This document shows, in pieces, positions 1 through 8,623 of a stretch of 12,012 bases of DNA; position 1 is the first letter of the stretch, and each line of letters starts with the position of its first letter. The DNA comes from Myxococcota bacterium (GTDB lineage: Bacteria > Myxococcota_A > UBA9160 > PR03). The position numbers were made by a program, and so were the translations under genes. The notes below the pieces were generated by a model. That model was given only the letters and a program-made list of their open reading frames with translations, had not been told where the DNA came from and made no database searches. The stretch is from the NCBI GenBank assembly GCA_025453505.1, contig JALOQG010000041.1:1-12012 (forward strand). The letters run 5' to 3'.

Positions 1-2158
<2,158 letters not shown>

Positions 2159-2192
2159 TACGCCACGGCTCCGGCGCGAGTTGCGGCCACCG

Positions 2193-2213
2193 CGGGAGTC
2201 TCGAATGCTCCCG
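2193..2213. promoter_or_regulatory. GC-rich inverted repeat in the divergent ATPase/VF530 spacer
   Basis: CGGGAG (2193-2198) and CTCCCG (2208-2213) form a perfect 6-bp inverted repeat around a 9-nt loop. It ends 4 nt before the ATG of the small plus-strand gene. The left arm holds the only Shine-Dalgarno-like GGGAG near that start, so an RNA hairpin could mask it. It could also be an operator for the divergent pair. Six GC pairs can arise by chance in DNA this GC-rich, so this is a weak candidate. No clear -10/-35 pair is visible in the 59-bp spacer. Confidence 0.2.
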
Positions 2214-2217
2214 GCCG

Positions 2218-2460
2218 ATGGCCGCCCACGAATCGCGCGATCCGCTGCACGGCGTCACGCTCGAGCGGATGCTGAACGAACTCGTCGATCATTTCGGCTG
2301 GCCCGAACTCGGCGTGCGCATCCCGATCCGCTGCTTCGACACCGATCCCAGCATCGCCTCCAGCCTCAAGTTCCTGCGCAAGACGCCGTGGGCGCGCGCG
2401 AAGGTCGAAGGATTGTACGGATTCATGCTACGGGAACGGAAGCGCGGCGCACGGCGCTGA
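2218..2460 (+). CDS. VF530 family (DUF2132) small DNA-binding-like protein
   Basis: This 80-residue protein matches the VF530/DUF2132 family almost end to end. Recognisable elements are DPLHGVTLE near residues 8-16, ELVDHFGWPELG, the IRCF core, and the strongly conserved SSLKFLRKTPWAR block, followed by the helix KVEGLYGFM and a basic tail. Family members are compact proteins of roughly 70-90 residues with no established cellular role; the basic surface has led to DNA-binding suggestions, which are not demonstrated. The start is the ATG at 2218, the first in-frame ATG that leads directly into the conserved block. The Shine-Dalgarno signal is poor: only GGGAG about 20 nt upstream, inside an inverted repeat. 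It lies head-to-head with the P-type ATPase (59 bp apart) and tail-to-tail with the RND permease gene (31 bp apart). A functional link to either neighbour is not shown. Confidence 0.87.
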   Translation: MAAHESRDPLHGVTLERMLNELVDHFGWPELGVRIPIRCFDTDPSIASSLKFLRKTPWARAKVEGLYGFMLRERKRGARR

Positions 2461-2474
2461 TCGCAGCGCCGGAC

Positions 2475-2509
2475 GCGACGCCTCGATCCCGCTAGGCCGC
2501 CGGCGTCGC
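2475..2509. terminator. possible bidirectional terminator between convergent genes
   Basis: GCGACGCC (2475-2482) and GGCGTCGC (2502-2509) form a perfect 8-bp inverted repeat with a 19-nt loop. It sits where the VF530-family gene and the RND permease gene converge and reaches into the last codons of the latter. There is no T-run on either side and the loop is long, so it is not a standard intrinsic terminator. Only its position supports the call; chance is a real alternative in this base composition. Confidence 0.2.
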
Positions 2510-5500
2510 CGCGCGGATCGCATCCCGCAAGCGCCGCCACTGCGACGTGAACCACGCCCCGGCCTCGTCGAGGAGCGTGTAGACGATCGGCACGACGAGC
2601 AGCGTCAGCAGCGTCGAAGCCGTGAGTCCGCCGATCGACACGATGCCCATCGGCGCGCGCCACTCGGAGCCGTCGCTTCGCCCGAGCGCGAGCGGCAGCA
2701 TCCCGAAGATCGTCGATACGGCGGTCATGAGGACCGGCCGCATGCGGGTCGGACCGGCTTCGAGCACGGCTTCGTAGAGCGGGAGTCCGCGCGCGCGCAG
2801 CTTGTTCGTGTAGTCGACGAGCAGGATGCCGTTCTTCATCACGATGCCCATCAGCATCAGGAACGCGATCTGGCCCATGACGTCGAGCGAGAGACCCAGC
2901 AGTCGGATCGTGGCGAAGGCGCCGAGGAAGGAGAGCGGGGCCGACAGCATGATCGTGAACGGGTGCACGAACGAGTTGAACTGCGACGCCAGGATCATGT
3001 AGATCGCGACGAGCGCGAGCACGAACGCGAAGCCGACCGCGGCGGTGGTCTCGCGCAGCCGCTTGCTCGGACCGATGGGCTCGAACTCGTAGCCGGTCGG
3101 CAGGTGCAGGTCGCGGGCGAAGCCCGACACCTCCGCGTCGGCGGTCGCCGCCGCCTTGCCGTCGAGATTGGAGTACACCGTGATGGATCGCGTGCGGCTC
3201 TCCCGGTCGATCTGGACCGGACCGCTGCCGACCCGCGTCGTGACCAGGTTCGGCAGCGGCACCAGCGCACCCGAAGGCGCGCGCACCCGCACCAGCTCGA
3301 GCTTGTCGAGGCGGTCGCGGTACTCGGGGCGCAGCTGCACGCGGACGTCGTAGCGCTCGCCGCCCTCCTCGAAGGTGGCGGCCTTGAAGCCCGCGTAGAG
3401 AGCCGCCATCGTGCGGCCGATCTGCAGCACGGGCACGCCCATCTCGGCCGCGCGCTCGCGCGTGATGTCGAGCGCGACCTCGGGCTTGCCGGTCTCGTAC
3501 GAGAGATACACGTCGCTGTAGCCGCCGGCGTCGCGCATGCGGCCGGCCAGCGTTCCCGCGTACAGATGGAGCCGGTCGATGTCGGGACCGCGCACCGCGT
3601 ACATCAGCTCCGCGTTGCGAGCGCCCGCGACGTTGACGAACGGAATCTCCTCGACCGCGAAGTCCTGCAGGCCGAGGTCGAGCGCCGCCACCCGCTCGCG
3701 CACCGCCGACATCACCTCGTCCTGGCTGAGATCGCGTTCGCTCTTGTGCACGAGCTGCACGTAGATCTGCGCCTCGTTGACCCGCTTGCGGGCGCCCGCG
3801 CCGATCGTGGCGAAGCTGACGCGCACCTCCGGCAGCGAACGCAACGCCTCCTCGACGGCCGCCACCGACTCGCGCGTCTGGTCCACGCCGCTGCCGAGCG
3901 GCCGCTTGATCCAGACGTTGAACTCGGAGCGGTCCTCCGCGATGACGAAGTCCACCGGCACGCCGCGCGCGACCCACACGCCGGCGATCACCGCCGCGAG
4001 CGCGAACCCGACGACGGTCCCGCGATGCGCGAGCCCCCACGCCAAGCTGCGCCGGTAGTGCTGCTCCATCCAGGTGTAGGCGGACTCGAGCGCGTCCCAG
4101 AGCCGGCCGCTCGGCGTCTGCGCGCGCAGATAGCGGGCGCAGAGCATCGGCGTCAGCGTCAGCGCGACGAGCATCGAGACCAGCACGGCCGACGCCGCGA
4201 CCAGCCCGAACTCGCGGAAGAAGCGGCCGACGACGCCCGACATGAAGGCGATCGGCACGAACACGGCGCAGGTCGCGAGCGTCGTCGACAGCACCGCGAG
4301 CCCGATCTCGGCGGTTCCGCGCGAGGCGGCCTCCGCGCCGGCCTGCCCCTCCTCCATGTGCCGGTACACGTTCTCGAGCACGACGATCGCGTCGTCGATC
4401 AGCATTCCGATCGAGAGCGAGAGCGCCATCAGCGTCATCGTGTTCAGCGTGAAGCCGAGCGCGTAGAAGAGCGTGAAGCTCGCGATCAGCGACGACGGGA
4501 TGGCGATCGCGGCGATCACGGTGGAGCGCACGTTGCGCAGGAAGAGCAACACCACGACGGAGGCGAGCAGCACGCCGTAGATCATGTCGACGAAGACGCC
4601 CGAGATCGCGCTGCGGATGAAGCGCGAGGAGTCGAAGGCGAGGATCATCTCGTAGCCGGGCGGCAGCTCGGCCCGCAGCTCTTCGAGCGCCGCCTTCACG
4701 GCGTCGGCCACCGCGACCGTGTTCTCGCCCGACTGCCGCCGCACCAGCAACGAGACGCCCGGCCGGCCGTTGAGCCGCGAGAGCGTGCGCTGCTCCGCCA
4801 TGCCGTCCTCGACGGTCGTGACGTCGCGCAGGTGGATCACGCGGCCGCCGCGCTCGGCGACGACCAGCGATCCGAACTGCTCGGGGTCGGTCAGCTTGCC
4901 GAGCGTCTTCAGCACCCACTCTTCGCGGCCCGTCTCGAGCCGTCCGCCCGGCATCTCGACGTGACCCTGCTGCAGCGCGCCGATCACGTCGTCCACCGCG
5001 AGGCCGTAGCCGGAGAGCCGCAGCGGATCGACCCAGATGCGGATCTCGCGGCGCCGGTCGCCGGCGAGGCTCACGCTGCCGACGCCGGGGATCCGCTCGA
5101 GCCGCGTCTTCACGCGCTTGTCGGCGTACTCCGAGAGCGCGCGGATCGAATGCGGGCCCGAGAGCATCACCGCGAGGATCGGCGCCGCGTCGGGGTCGAC
5201 GCGGTCCACGACGGGCGGATCGATGTCGCGCGGCAGCTCGCCGCGCACCGCCGCCACCTTGTCGCGCACCTCCTGCGCCTTCTCGCGGATGTCGTACTCG
5301 AGCTCGAACTCGACGTACACCAGCGAGAGCGAGTCCATCGACGCGCTCGACAGCGTGCGGATCCCCTCGATCGTGTTGATCGACTCTTCGAGGACCTGCG
5401 TCACCTCGCGCTCGATCGTCTCGGGCGCGGCGCCCTCGAGCACCGTGGTGACGACCACGATCGGGAACTCGACGCGCGGGAACAGGTCGATGCCGAGACG

Positions 5501-5590
5501 CGGCAACGAGACGAGCCCGAGCACGACGAGGCCGCCGATCAGCATCACGGCGAACACGGGACGACGGATGCAGACGTCGGAGAGGGTCAT
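2492..5590 (-). CDS. HAE-1-type RND multidrug efflux permease (AcrB/MexB superfamily)
   Basis: This is the inner-membrane proton-driven pump of a tripartite efflux system, 1032 residues, close to the family's usual length. The N-terminus (CIRRPVFAVMLI...) enters TM1 as in AcrB-type proteins and is followed by the first porter region (about 35-330), TM2-TM6, the second periplasmic porter region and TM8-TM12. Proton-relay residues are present: the Asp pair in TM4 (D399-D400 in GMLIDDAIVV) and the TM10 lysine (K919 in GIVMKNGILLVDY). This separates it from CusA-type metal and SecDF-type relatives. The substrate cannot be read from the sequence; drugs, detergents, solvents or lipids are all possible. 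The start is the ATG at 5590, which shares ATGA with the adaptor's stop codon and has GGAG 10 nt upstream, so the two are probably translationally coupled. The same frame stays open well upstream, but that is only a GC-rich shadow across the adaptor gene. Confidence 0.97.
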   Translation of the reverse strand: MTLSDVCIRRPVFAVMLIGGLVVLGLVSLPRLGIDLFPRVEFPIVVVTTVLEGAAPETIEREVTQVLEESINTIEGIRTLSSASMDSLSLVYVEFELEYDIREKAQEVRDKVAAVRGELPRDIDPPVVDRVDPDAAPILAVMLSGPHSIRALSEYADKRVKTRLERIPGVGSVSLAGDRRREIRIWVDPLRLSGYGLAVDDVIGALQQGHVEMPGGRLETGREEWVLKTLGKLTDPEQFGSLVVAERGGRVIHLRDVTTVEDGMAEQRTLSRLNGRPGVSLLVRRQSGENTVAVADAVKAALEELRAELPPGYEMILAFDSSRFIRSAISGVFVDMIYGVLLASVVVLLFLRNVRSTVIAAIAIPSSLIASFTLFYALGFTLNTMTLMALSLSIGMLIDDAIVVLENVYRHMEEGQAGAEAASRGTAEIGLAVLSTTLATCAVFVPIAFMSGVVGRFFREFGLVAASAVLVSMLVALTLTPMLCARYLRAQTPSGRLWDALESAYTWMEQHYRRSLAWGLAHRGTVVGFALAAVIAGVWVARGVPVDFVIAEDRSEFNVWIKRPLGSGVDQTRESVAAVEEALRSLPEVRVSFATIGAGARKRVNEAQIYVQLVHKSERDLSQDEVMSAVRERVAALDLGLQDFAVEEIPFVNVAGARNAELMYAVRGPDIDRLHLYAGTLAGRMRDAGGYSDVYLSYETGKPEVALDITRERAAEMGVPVLQIGRTMAALYAGFKAATFEEGGERYDVRVQLRPEYRDRLDKLELVRVRAPSGALVPLPNLVTTRVGSGPVQIDRESRTRSITVYSNLDGKAAATADAEVSGFARDLHLPTGYEFEPIGPSKRLRETTAAVGFAFVLALVAIYMILASQFNSFVHPFTIMLSAPLSFLGAFATIRLLGLSLDVMGQIAFLMLMGIVMKNGILLVDYTNKLRARGLPLYEAVLEAGPTRMRPVLMTAVSTIFGMLPLALGRSDGSEWRAPMGIVSIGGLTASTLLTLLVVPIVYTLLDEAGAWFTSQWRRLRDAIRAATPAA

Positions 5591-6756
5591 GAGGCGCCGT
5601 CTCCGGCGACGACGCGCACCCGCATGCCGGGCGCGATCTGGCCGGCGGCCTCGCCGACGATGACCTGCGTGCCGGCCTCGATGCCTTCGAGCACCTCGGC
5701 CTGCGTCTCTCCGACGAGGCCGATCACGACCGCCACGGGCATCGCGCGCCCCTCGCTCACGACGAACACGCGCGTGCGTCCGTCCTCGGAGCGCACCGCG
5801 GCGCGCGGCACGACCAGCACGTCCGACTTCGGCTTCGGCTGGATCTCGACCAGCGCGAACACGCCGGCCTTGAGCGCGTGGTCCTCGTTCGCGACCGGCA
5901 TGCGCACCGAGTAGGTGCGCGTCGCCGGGTCGATCGAATCGCCGACGGCCGAGATCGTGGTCTCGATCGGCGCCGCGATGCCTTCGATGCGGAGCGTCGC
6001 CGCGTCGCCGACGCGCAGCAGCGCGAGCTGGCTCTCCGGGATCGACGCGCGCGCCTCGAGCGTGCCGCTCTCCTGGAGCACGAGCAGGATCGTCTGCGGC
6101 TGCACGAGCGCCGTGCTGCCCTCGTCCACGAGCCGCGCCGCGACCGAACCGGCCCACGGCGCGACGACACGCGTGCGCGAGAGCTGGCGGCGCGCGAGCG
6201 CGACCGCCTCTTCGGCCTGACGTTCGCTCGCGCGCGCCACCGCGAGCTGCGTCTCGTACTGCTCGATCGCCTGCACGGCGACGACGCCGCGCGCGCGCAG
6301 CGAGCGGGCGCGCGCGAGATCGGTTTCTCCCTGGACTCGCTGCGCCCGCACGAGATCGCGCTGCGCCTCCGCCTGCCGCAGCGCCATCTCGTAGGGCTCG
6401 GGGTCGATCTCGAAGAGCGGATCGCCCGCCTCGACGCGATCGCCCTCGTCCACGAACACGCGCAGCACGCGGCCCTGCACTTCCGTGCCGATGCGGCTCT
6501 CGCGGTGCGGCTCGAGCGTGGCCGACGCGGTGAGCTGCTGGGCGATCGCGCCGCGGCGGGCCGACGCGACCTGCACCTCGACGACGGGCTCCGCGGATCC
6601 GGCGGCGACCGACGCTTCGGGCGGGGATGCTGGCTCCGAGCAGCCCGCTCCGATCACCATCACGGCGAGGCACGAGAGCAAACGAAGAGGCGAGATGTCC
6701 CGCACCCGGGGTCGTTCCGAGTCGCTCCGCCACAACCGTGTCGTCGAAACGTCCAT
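5587..6756 (-). CDS. RND periplasmic adaptor (membrane fusion) lipoprotein
   Basis: This 389-residue membrane-fusion protein would bridge the RND permease to an outer-membrane channel. It has a basic N-region, a hydrophobic stretch (about 24-38) ending in VIGAG-C39 as a probable lipidated cysteine, and a Ser/Pro/Ala-rich linker. A half lipoyl domain follows (about 86-121, with GRVLRVFVDEGDRVEAGDPL), then an alpha-helical hairpin (about 122-195), the second lipoyl half (RVVAPWAGSVAARLVDEG), a beta-barrel and a membrane-proximal domain, as in the AcrA/MexA family. The -3 position of the lipobox is Gly, which is allowed but not ideal. I chose the ATG at 6756 because AGGCGG lies 7 nt upstream. 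A GTG at 6705 would give a more usual signal-peptide length but lacks a ribosome site; a TTG at 6861 would add 35 residues that resemble nothing known. It is the first gene of the operon and diverges from the TetR gene across 134 bp. Confidence 0.94.
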   Translation of the reverse strand: MDVSTTRLWRSDSERPRVRDISPLRLLSCLAVMVIGAGCSEPASPPEASVAAGSAEPVVEVQVASARRGAIAQQLTASATLEPHRESRIGTEVQGRVLRVFVDEGDRVEAGDPLFEIDPEPYEMALRQAEAQRDLVRAQRVQGETDLARARSLRARGVVAVQAIEQYETQLAVARASERQAEEAVALARRQLSRTRVVAPWAGSVAARLVDEGSTALVQPQTILLVLQESGTLEARASIPESQLALLRVGDAATLRIEGIAAPIETTISAVGDSIDPATRTYSVRMPVANEDHALKAGVFALVEIQPKPKSDVLVVPRAAVRSEDGRTRVFVVSEGRAMPVAVVIGLVGETQAEVLEGIEAGTQVIVGEAAGQIAPGMRVRVVAGDGAS

Positions 6757-6763
6757 TGCCGAT

Positions 6764-6769
6764 CCGCCT
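6764..6769 (-). promoter_or_regulatory. ribosome binding site for the RND adaptor
   Basis: On the minus strand AGGCGG is followed by 7 nt and then the ATG at 6756. It is a one-mismatch Shine-Dalgarno at good spacing and is the main reason for preferring this start over the GTG at 6705 and the TTG at 6861. Confidence 0.5.
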
Positions 6770-6854
6770 GTGCGTGAAGCATCGAGGGTGCGAAAGACGT
6801 GCCGCTTCCCGCCGAGCGCGTCCGCATGGCCGCCCCGGAAACCGGCCCGGCGGC

Positions 6855-6883
6855 TTGCCAAATCGAACAGATGATTGAAACAT
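6855..6883 (+). promoter_or_regulatory. possible promoter of the repressor-ABC operon (leaderless mRNA suggested)
   Basis: TTGCCA (6855-6860) resembles a -35 box. AAACAT (6878-6883), 17 bp further on, is a poor -10 box with 3 of 6 consensus bases. This spacing would place the transcription start near A6891, the first base of the repressor's ATG, which also has no Shine-Dalgarno upstream. A leaderless transcript would fit. The -10 box would be buried in the palindrome, allowing simple autorepression. Support is weak because the -10 match is poor. Confidence 0.3.
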
Positions 6884-6892
6884 ACGTTCGAT
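6862..6892. promoter_or_regulatory. 31-bp palindromic operator candidate for the CecR/TetR-type repressor
   Basis: The arms ATCGAAC (6862-6868) and GTTCGAT (6886-6892) are perfect inverted repeats. Inside them, ATG/CAT (6871-6873 and 6881-6883) and TT/AA (6875-6876 and 6878-6879) pair about the same centre, G6877. In total 12 of 15 symmetric pairs match. The site is AT-richer than its surroundings, lies in the spacer between two divergent efflux operons, and overlaps the repressor's own ATG. TetR-family proteins normally bind such sites next to their own gene as dimers. The assignment to this repressor is inference from position and symmetry. Confidence 0.65.
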
Positions 6893-7589
6893 GGCAGCTC
6901 CGGCCGGCACTCCGCGCGCCCGACAGACCCGCGATCGGCTGATCGAGGCCGCCGGAGGCGTCTTCGCGGAGCGCGGCTATCGCGGCGCGACGATGCGCGA
7001 GATCGCCGAACGCGCCGGCGCGAACCTCGCCGCCGCCCACTATCACTTCGGCTCGAAGCTCGACCTCTACCGCGACGTCGTGTCCGTGCACTTCGAGCGG
7101 CTCGAGGCGCGCCTCGCCGAACGCGGCGGCGCGGTCGAGGCGCTCGACGCCTCGCAGCCGCGCGAGCGCCTCGTCGAACTGCTGCGCGCGCGCGTCGGCA
7201 CGATGCTCGCGACGCTGCTCGAGCCCGGCGGCGTCCACCCCACGCTCATGCAGCGCGAACTCCTGGATCCGAGCGAGGCGCTGCCCTTCATCGTCGCGCG
7301 TTTCATCGAACCCTTGCAGCGCGACACGGCGCGGATCCTCGCCCGGCTCGCCCCGTCGCTCGACGCGGCCTCGGTGCGGCGCTGCATGCACAGCGTCGTC
7401 GGGCAGGCGGCGTTCTACCTGACGCACCGCGCGCCGCTGCTCTCGATGATGGGACGCAGCGCGTATCCGTCCGGGTTCGCGGACGGCGTCGCGGATCACA
7501 TCGTGGCGTTCACGCTCGGCGGACTCGCGGCGCTCGAGCGCGAGCGCGCCCGGAGCGGCCCGCGCCGCGGCAGGAGGAAGACGCGTTGA
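6891..7589 (+). CDS. cecR: TetR/AcrR-family transcriptional regulator, CecR (YbiH) type
   Basis: This 232-residue repressor has an N-terminal TetR DNA-binding domain (about 12-62), with the helix-turn-helix in ATMREIAERAGANLAAAHYH and the hallmark YHFGSKLDLY. Its C-terminal half follows the CecR/YbiH ligand domain (DUF1956), including the stretch QRELLDPSEALPFIVARF near 117-134, which I recognise from E. coli CecR (REQLSPT...). In E. coli, CecR controls the ybhGFSR operon and affects sensitivity to cefoperazone and chloramphenicol. The same kinds of genes follow here, which supports the assignment. It probably represses its own operon, and perhaps the divergent RND operon, through the palindrome overlapping its ATG. 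No ribosome site precedes the ATG. Its stop overlaps the next start as TTGA. The last dozen or so residues are Arg-rich and extend past the usual fold. Confidence 0.92.
   Translation: MAAPAGTPRARQTRDRLIEAAGGVFAERGYRGATMREIAERAGANLAAAHYHFGSKLDLYRDVVSVHFERLEARLAERGGAVEALDASQPRERLVELLRARVGTMLATLLEPGGVHPTLMQRELLDPSEALPFIVARFIEPLQRDTARILARLAPSLDAASVRRCMHSVVGQAAFYLTHRAPLLSMMGRSAYPSGFADGVADHIVAFTLGGLAALERERARSGPRRGRRKTR
7572..7577 (+). promoter_or_regulatory. strong ribosome binding site fixing a TTG start
   Basis: AGGAGG is followed by 8 nt and then TTG at 7586-7588. It lies inside the 3' end of the repressor gene. This perfect Shine-Dalgarno, the best in the window, is the reason for placing the HlyD-type adaptor's start at a rare TTG. 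Confidence 0.8.
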
Positions 7590-8623
7590 CTCCGCAACGC
7601 CGCATCGCAGCGATCGTCCTGGTCGCGCTGCTGGGTCTGGCCGCCTGGCTGTGGATGCGCCGCGACGGCGACGCGCTCCACTACACCGGCTTCGTCGAGG
7701 GCGAAGAGCGGATCGTGCGCGCCGAGGTCGGCGGGCGCGTGCTCGAAGTCCCGTTCGGCGAGGGCGACGCAGTGCCCGCCGGCGCCGTGGTGGTCCGCCT
7801 CGACGACGCGGACATCGCCGCGAAGCTCGAATCGAAGCGGCGCGAACTCGGCGTGCTCGAAGCGCAGATCGCGCGCCAGCACGAGCAGGTCGCGCTCACG
7901 GAGGCGACGTGGCAGCGCGACGTCGCGGCGCGCGAAGCAGAGATGCGTCAGGCCGAAGCGCAGTCGCGGCTCGCCGACGTGACGCACGAGCGGCAGAGCA
8001 AGCTCGCGGCCGCCGGCGCGGCGTCGCCGCAGCGGCTCGACGAGGCGCAGAGCGCGCGCGTCGCCGCGAAGAGCGGACTCGAACGCGCACACGACCTGCT
8101 CGCCCGCGCGCGCGCGATGGAGGGCGAGATCGCGCTCGCGAAGCGCCAGCTCGGCGTGCTCGAAGAACAGCTCGCGCTGGCGCGCGCCCAGCTCGCCGAG
8201 CTCGAGGTGCAGCACGCGCGCTACACGGTGCGCGCGCCCGCCACGGCGACGGTCGTGCAGGCGCAGCTCGTCTGGCCCGGCGAGCTGGCGCAGCCCGGCA
8301 CGCCGCTCGTCTCGGTGCTCGACCCGGCGGACAAGTACGTGCAGATCTACGTCCCCGTCGGCGACGCCGACCGCGTGCGCGTCGGCGCGCGCGTCGAGAT
8401 CGAACTCGACAGTTCGCGCGGCCGGCGCGTGCCGGGCGTGGTCTCCTTCGTCGCCGACCAGGCCAACTTCACGCCCGAGAAGATCGAGACGCGCAGCGAT
8501 CGCCTCGGGCAGGTGTATCGCGCCAAGGTGCGCATCCTCGAAGACGTCGAGCGCTTCCAGCCGGGCACCGAAGGCGACGTCTTCCTCGTCGAGGGAGACG
8601 CGGCGCAGACGGCGGAACGATGA
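7586..8623 (+). CDS. ybhG: HlyD-family periplasmic adaptor of an ABC exporter, YbhG type
   Basis: This 345-residue inner-membrane-anchored adaptor would connect the ABC permeases to the periplasm or an outer-membrane channel. It has a short basic N-terminus, one TM/signal anchor (about 7-23), and a first lipoyl half with EVGGRVLEVPFGEGDAVPAG (about 47-66). A long coiled-coil hairpin follows (about 72-212, rich in Ala, Glu, Gln and Arg), then the second lipoyl half (VRAPATATVVQAQLVWPGEL, 215-234) and a beta-barrel. The signature FTPEKIET at 295-302, followed by VYRAKVRI, closely matches the FTPKTVET...VYRLRI segment of E. coli YbhG. The start is the TTG at 7586 because of the AGGAGG 8 nt upstream and because it leads directly into the anchor. 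It overlaps the repressor stop (TTGA) and the next start (ATGA). The frame is open further upstream, but that part is a shadow of the repressor gene. Confidence 0.93.
   Translation: MTPQRRIAAIVLVALLGLAAWLWMRRDGDALHYTGFVEGEERIVRAEVGGRVLEVPFGEGDAVPAGAVVVRLDDADIAAKLESKRRELGVLEAQIARQHEQVALTEATWQRDVAAREAEMRQAEAQSRLADVTHERQSKLAAAGAASPQRLDEAQSARVAAKSGLERAHDLLARARAMEGEIALAKRQLGVLEEQLALARAQLAELEVQHARYTVRAPATATVVQAQLVWPGELAQPGTPLVSVLDPADKYVQIYVPVGDADRVRVGARVEIELDSSRGRRVPGVVSFVADQANFTPEKIETRSDRLGQVYRAKVRILEDVERFQPGTEGDVFLVEGDAAQTAER

Noticed and set aside
2963..5914. 983-residue plus-strand open frame across the RND genes
   Set aside because: Composition is typical of antisense GC-rich frames (Arg, His, Glu and Asp runs), with no recognisable fold. 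The minus strand carries the full RND permease.
5591..6910. Upstream extension of the RND permease frame to give 1472 residues
   Set aside because: The extension is low-complexity Arg/Ala/Gly sequence lying over the adaptor gene. The conserved permease N-terminus begins at the ATG at 5590.
6875..7585. Upstream extension of the YbhG-like adaptor frame through the repressor gene
   Set aside because: The added residues are an Arg-rich shadow, whereas the other frame encodes a clear TetR protein. The AGGAGG-TTG start at 7586 explains the real N-terminus.
7651..8619. Upstream extension of the first ABC ATPase frame
   Set aside because: The extension is Arg-rich nonsense overlapping the adaptor. 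The ATPase fold begins just after the ATG at 8620.
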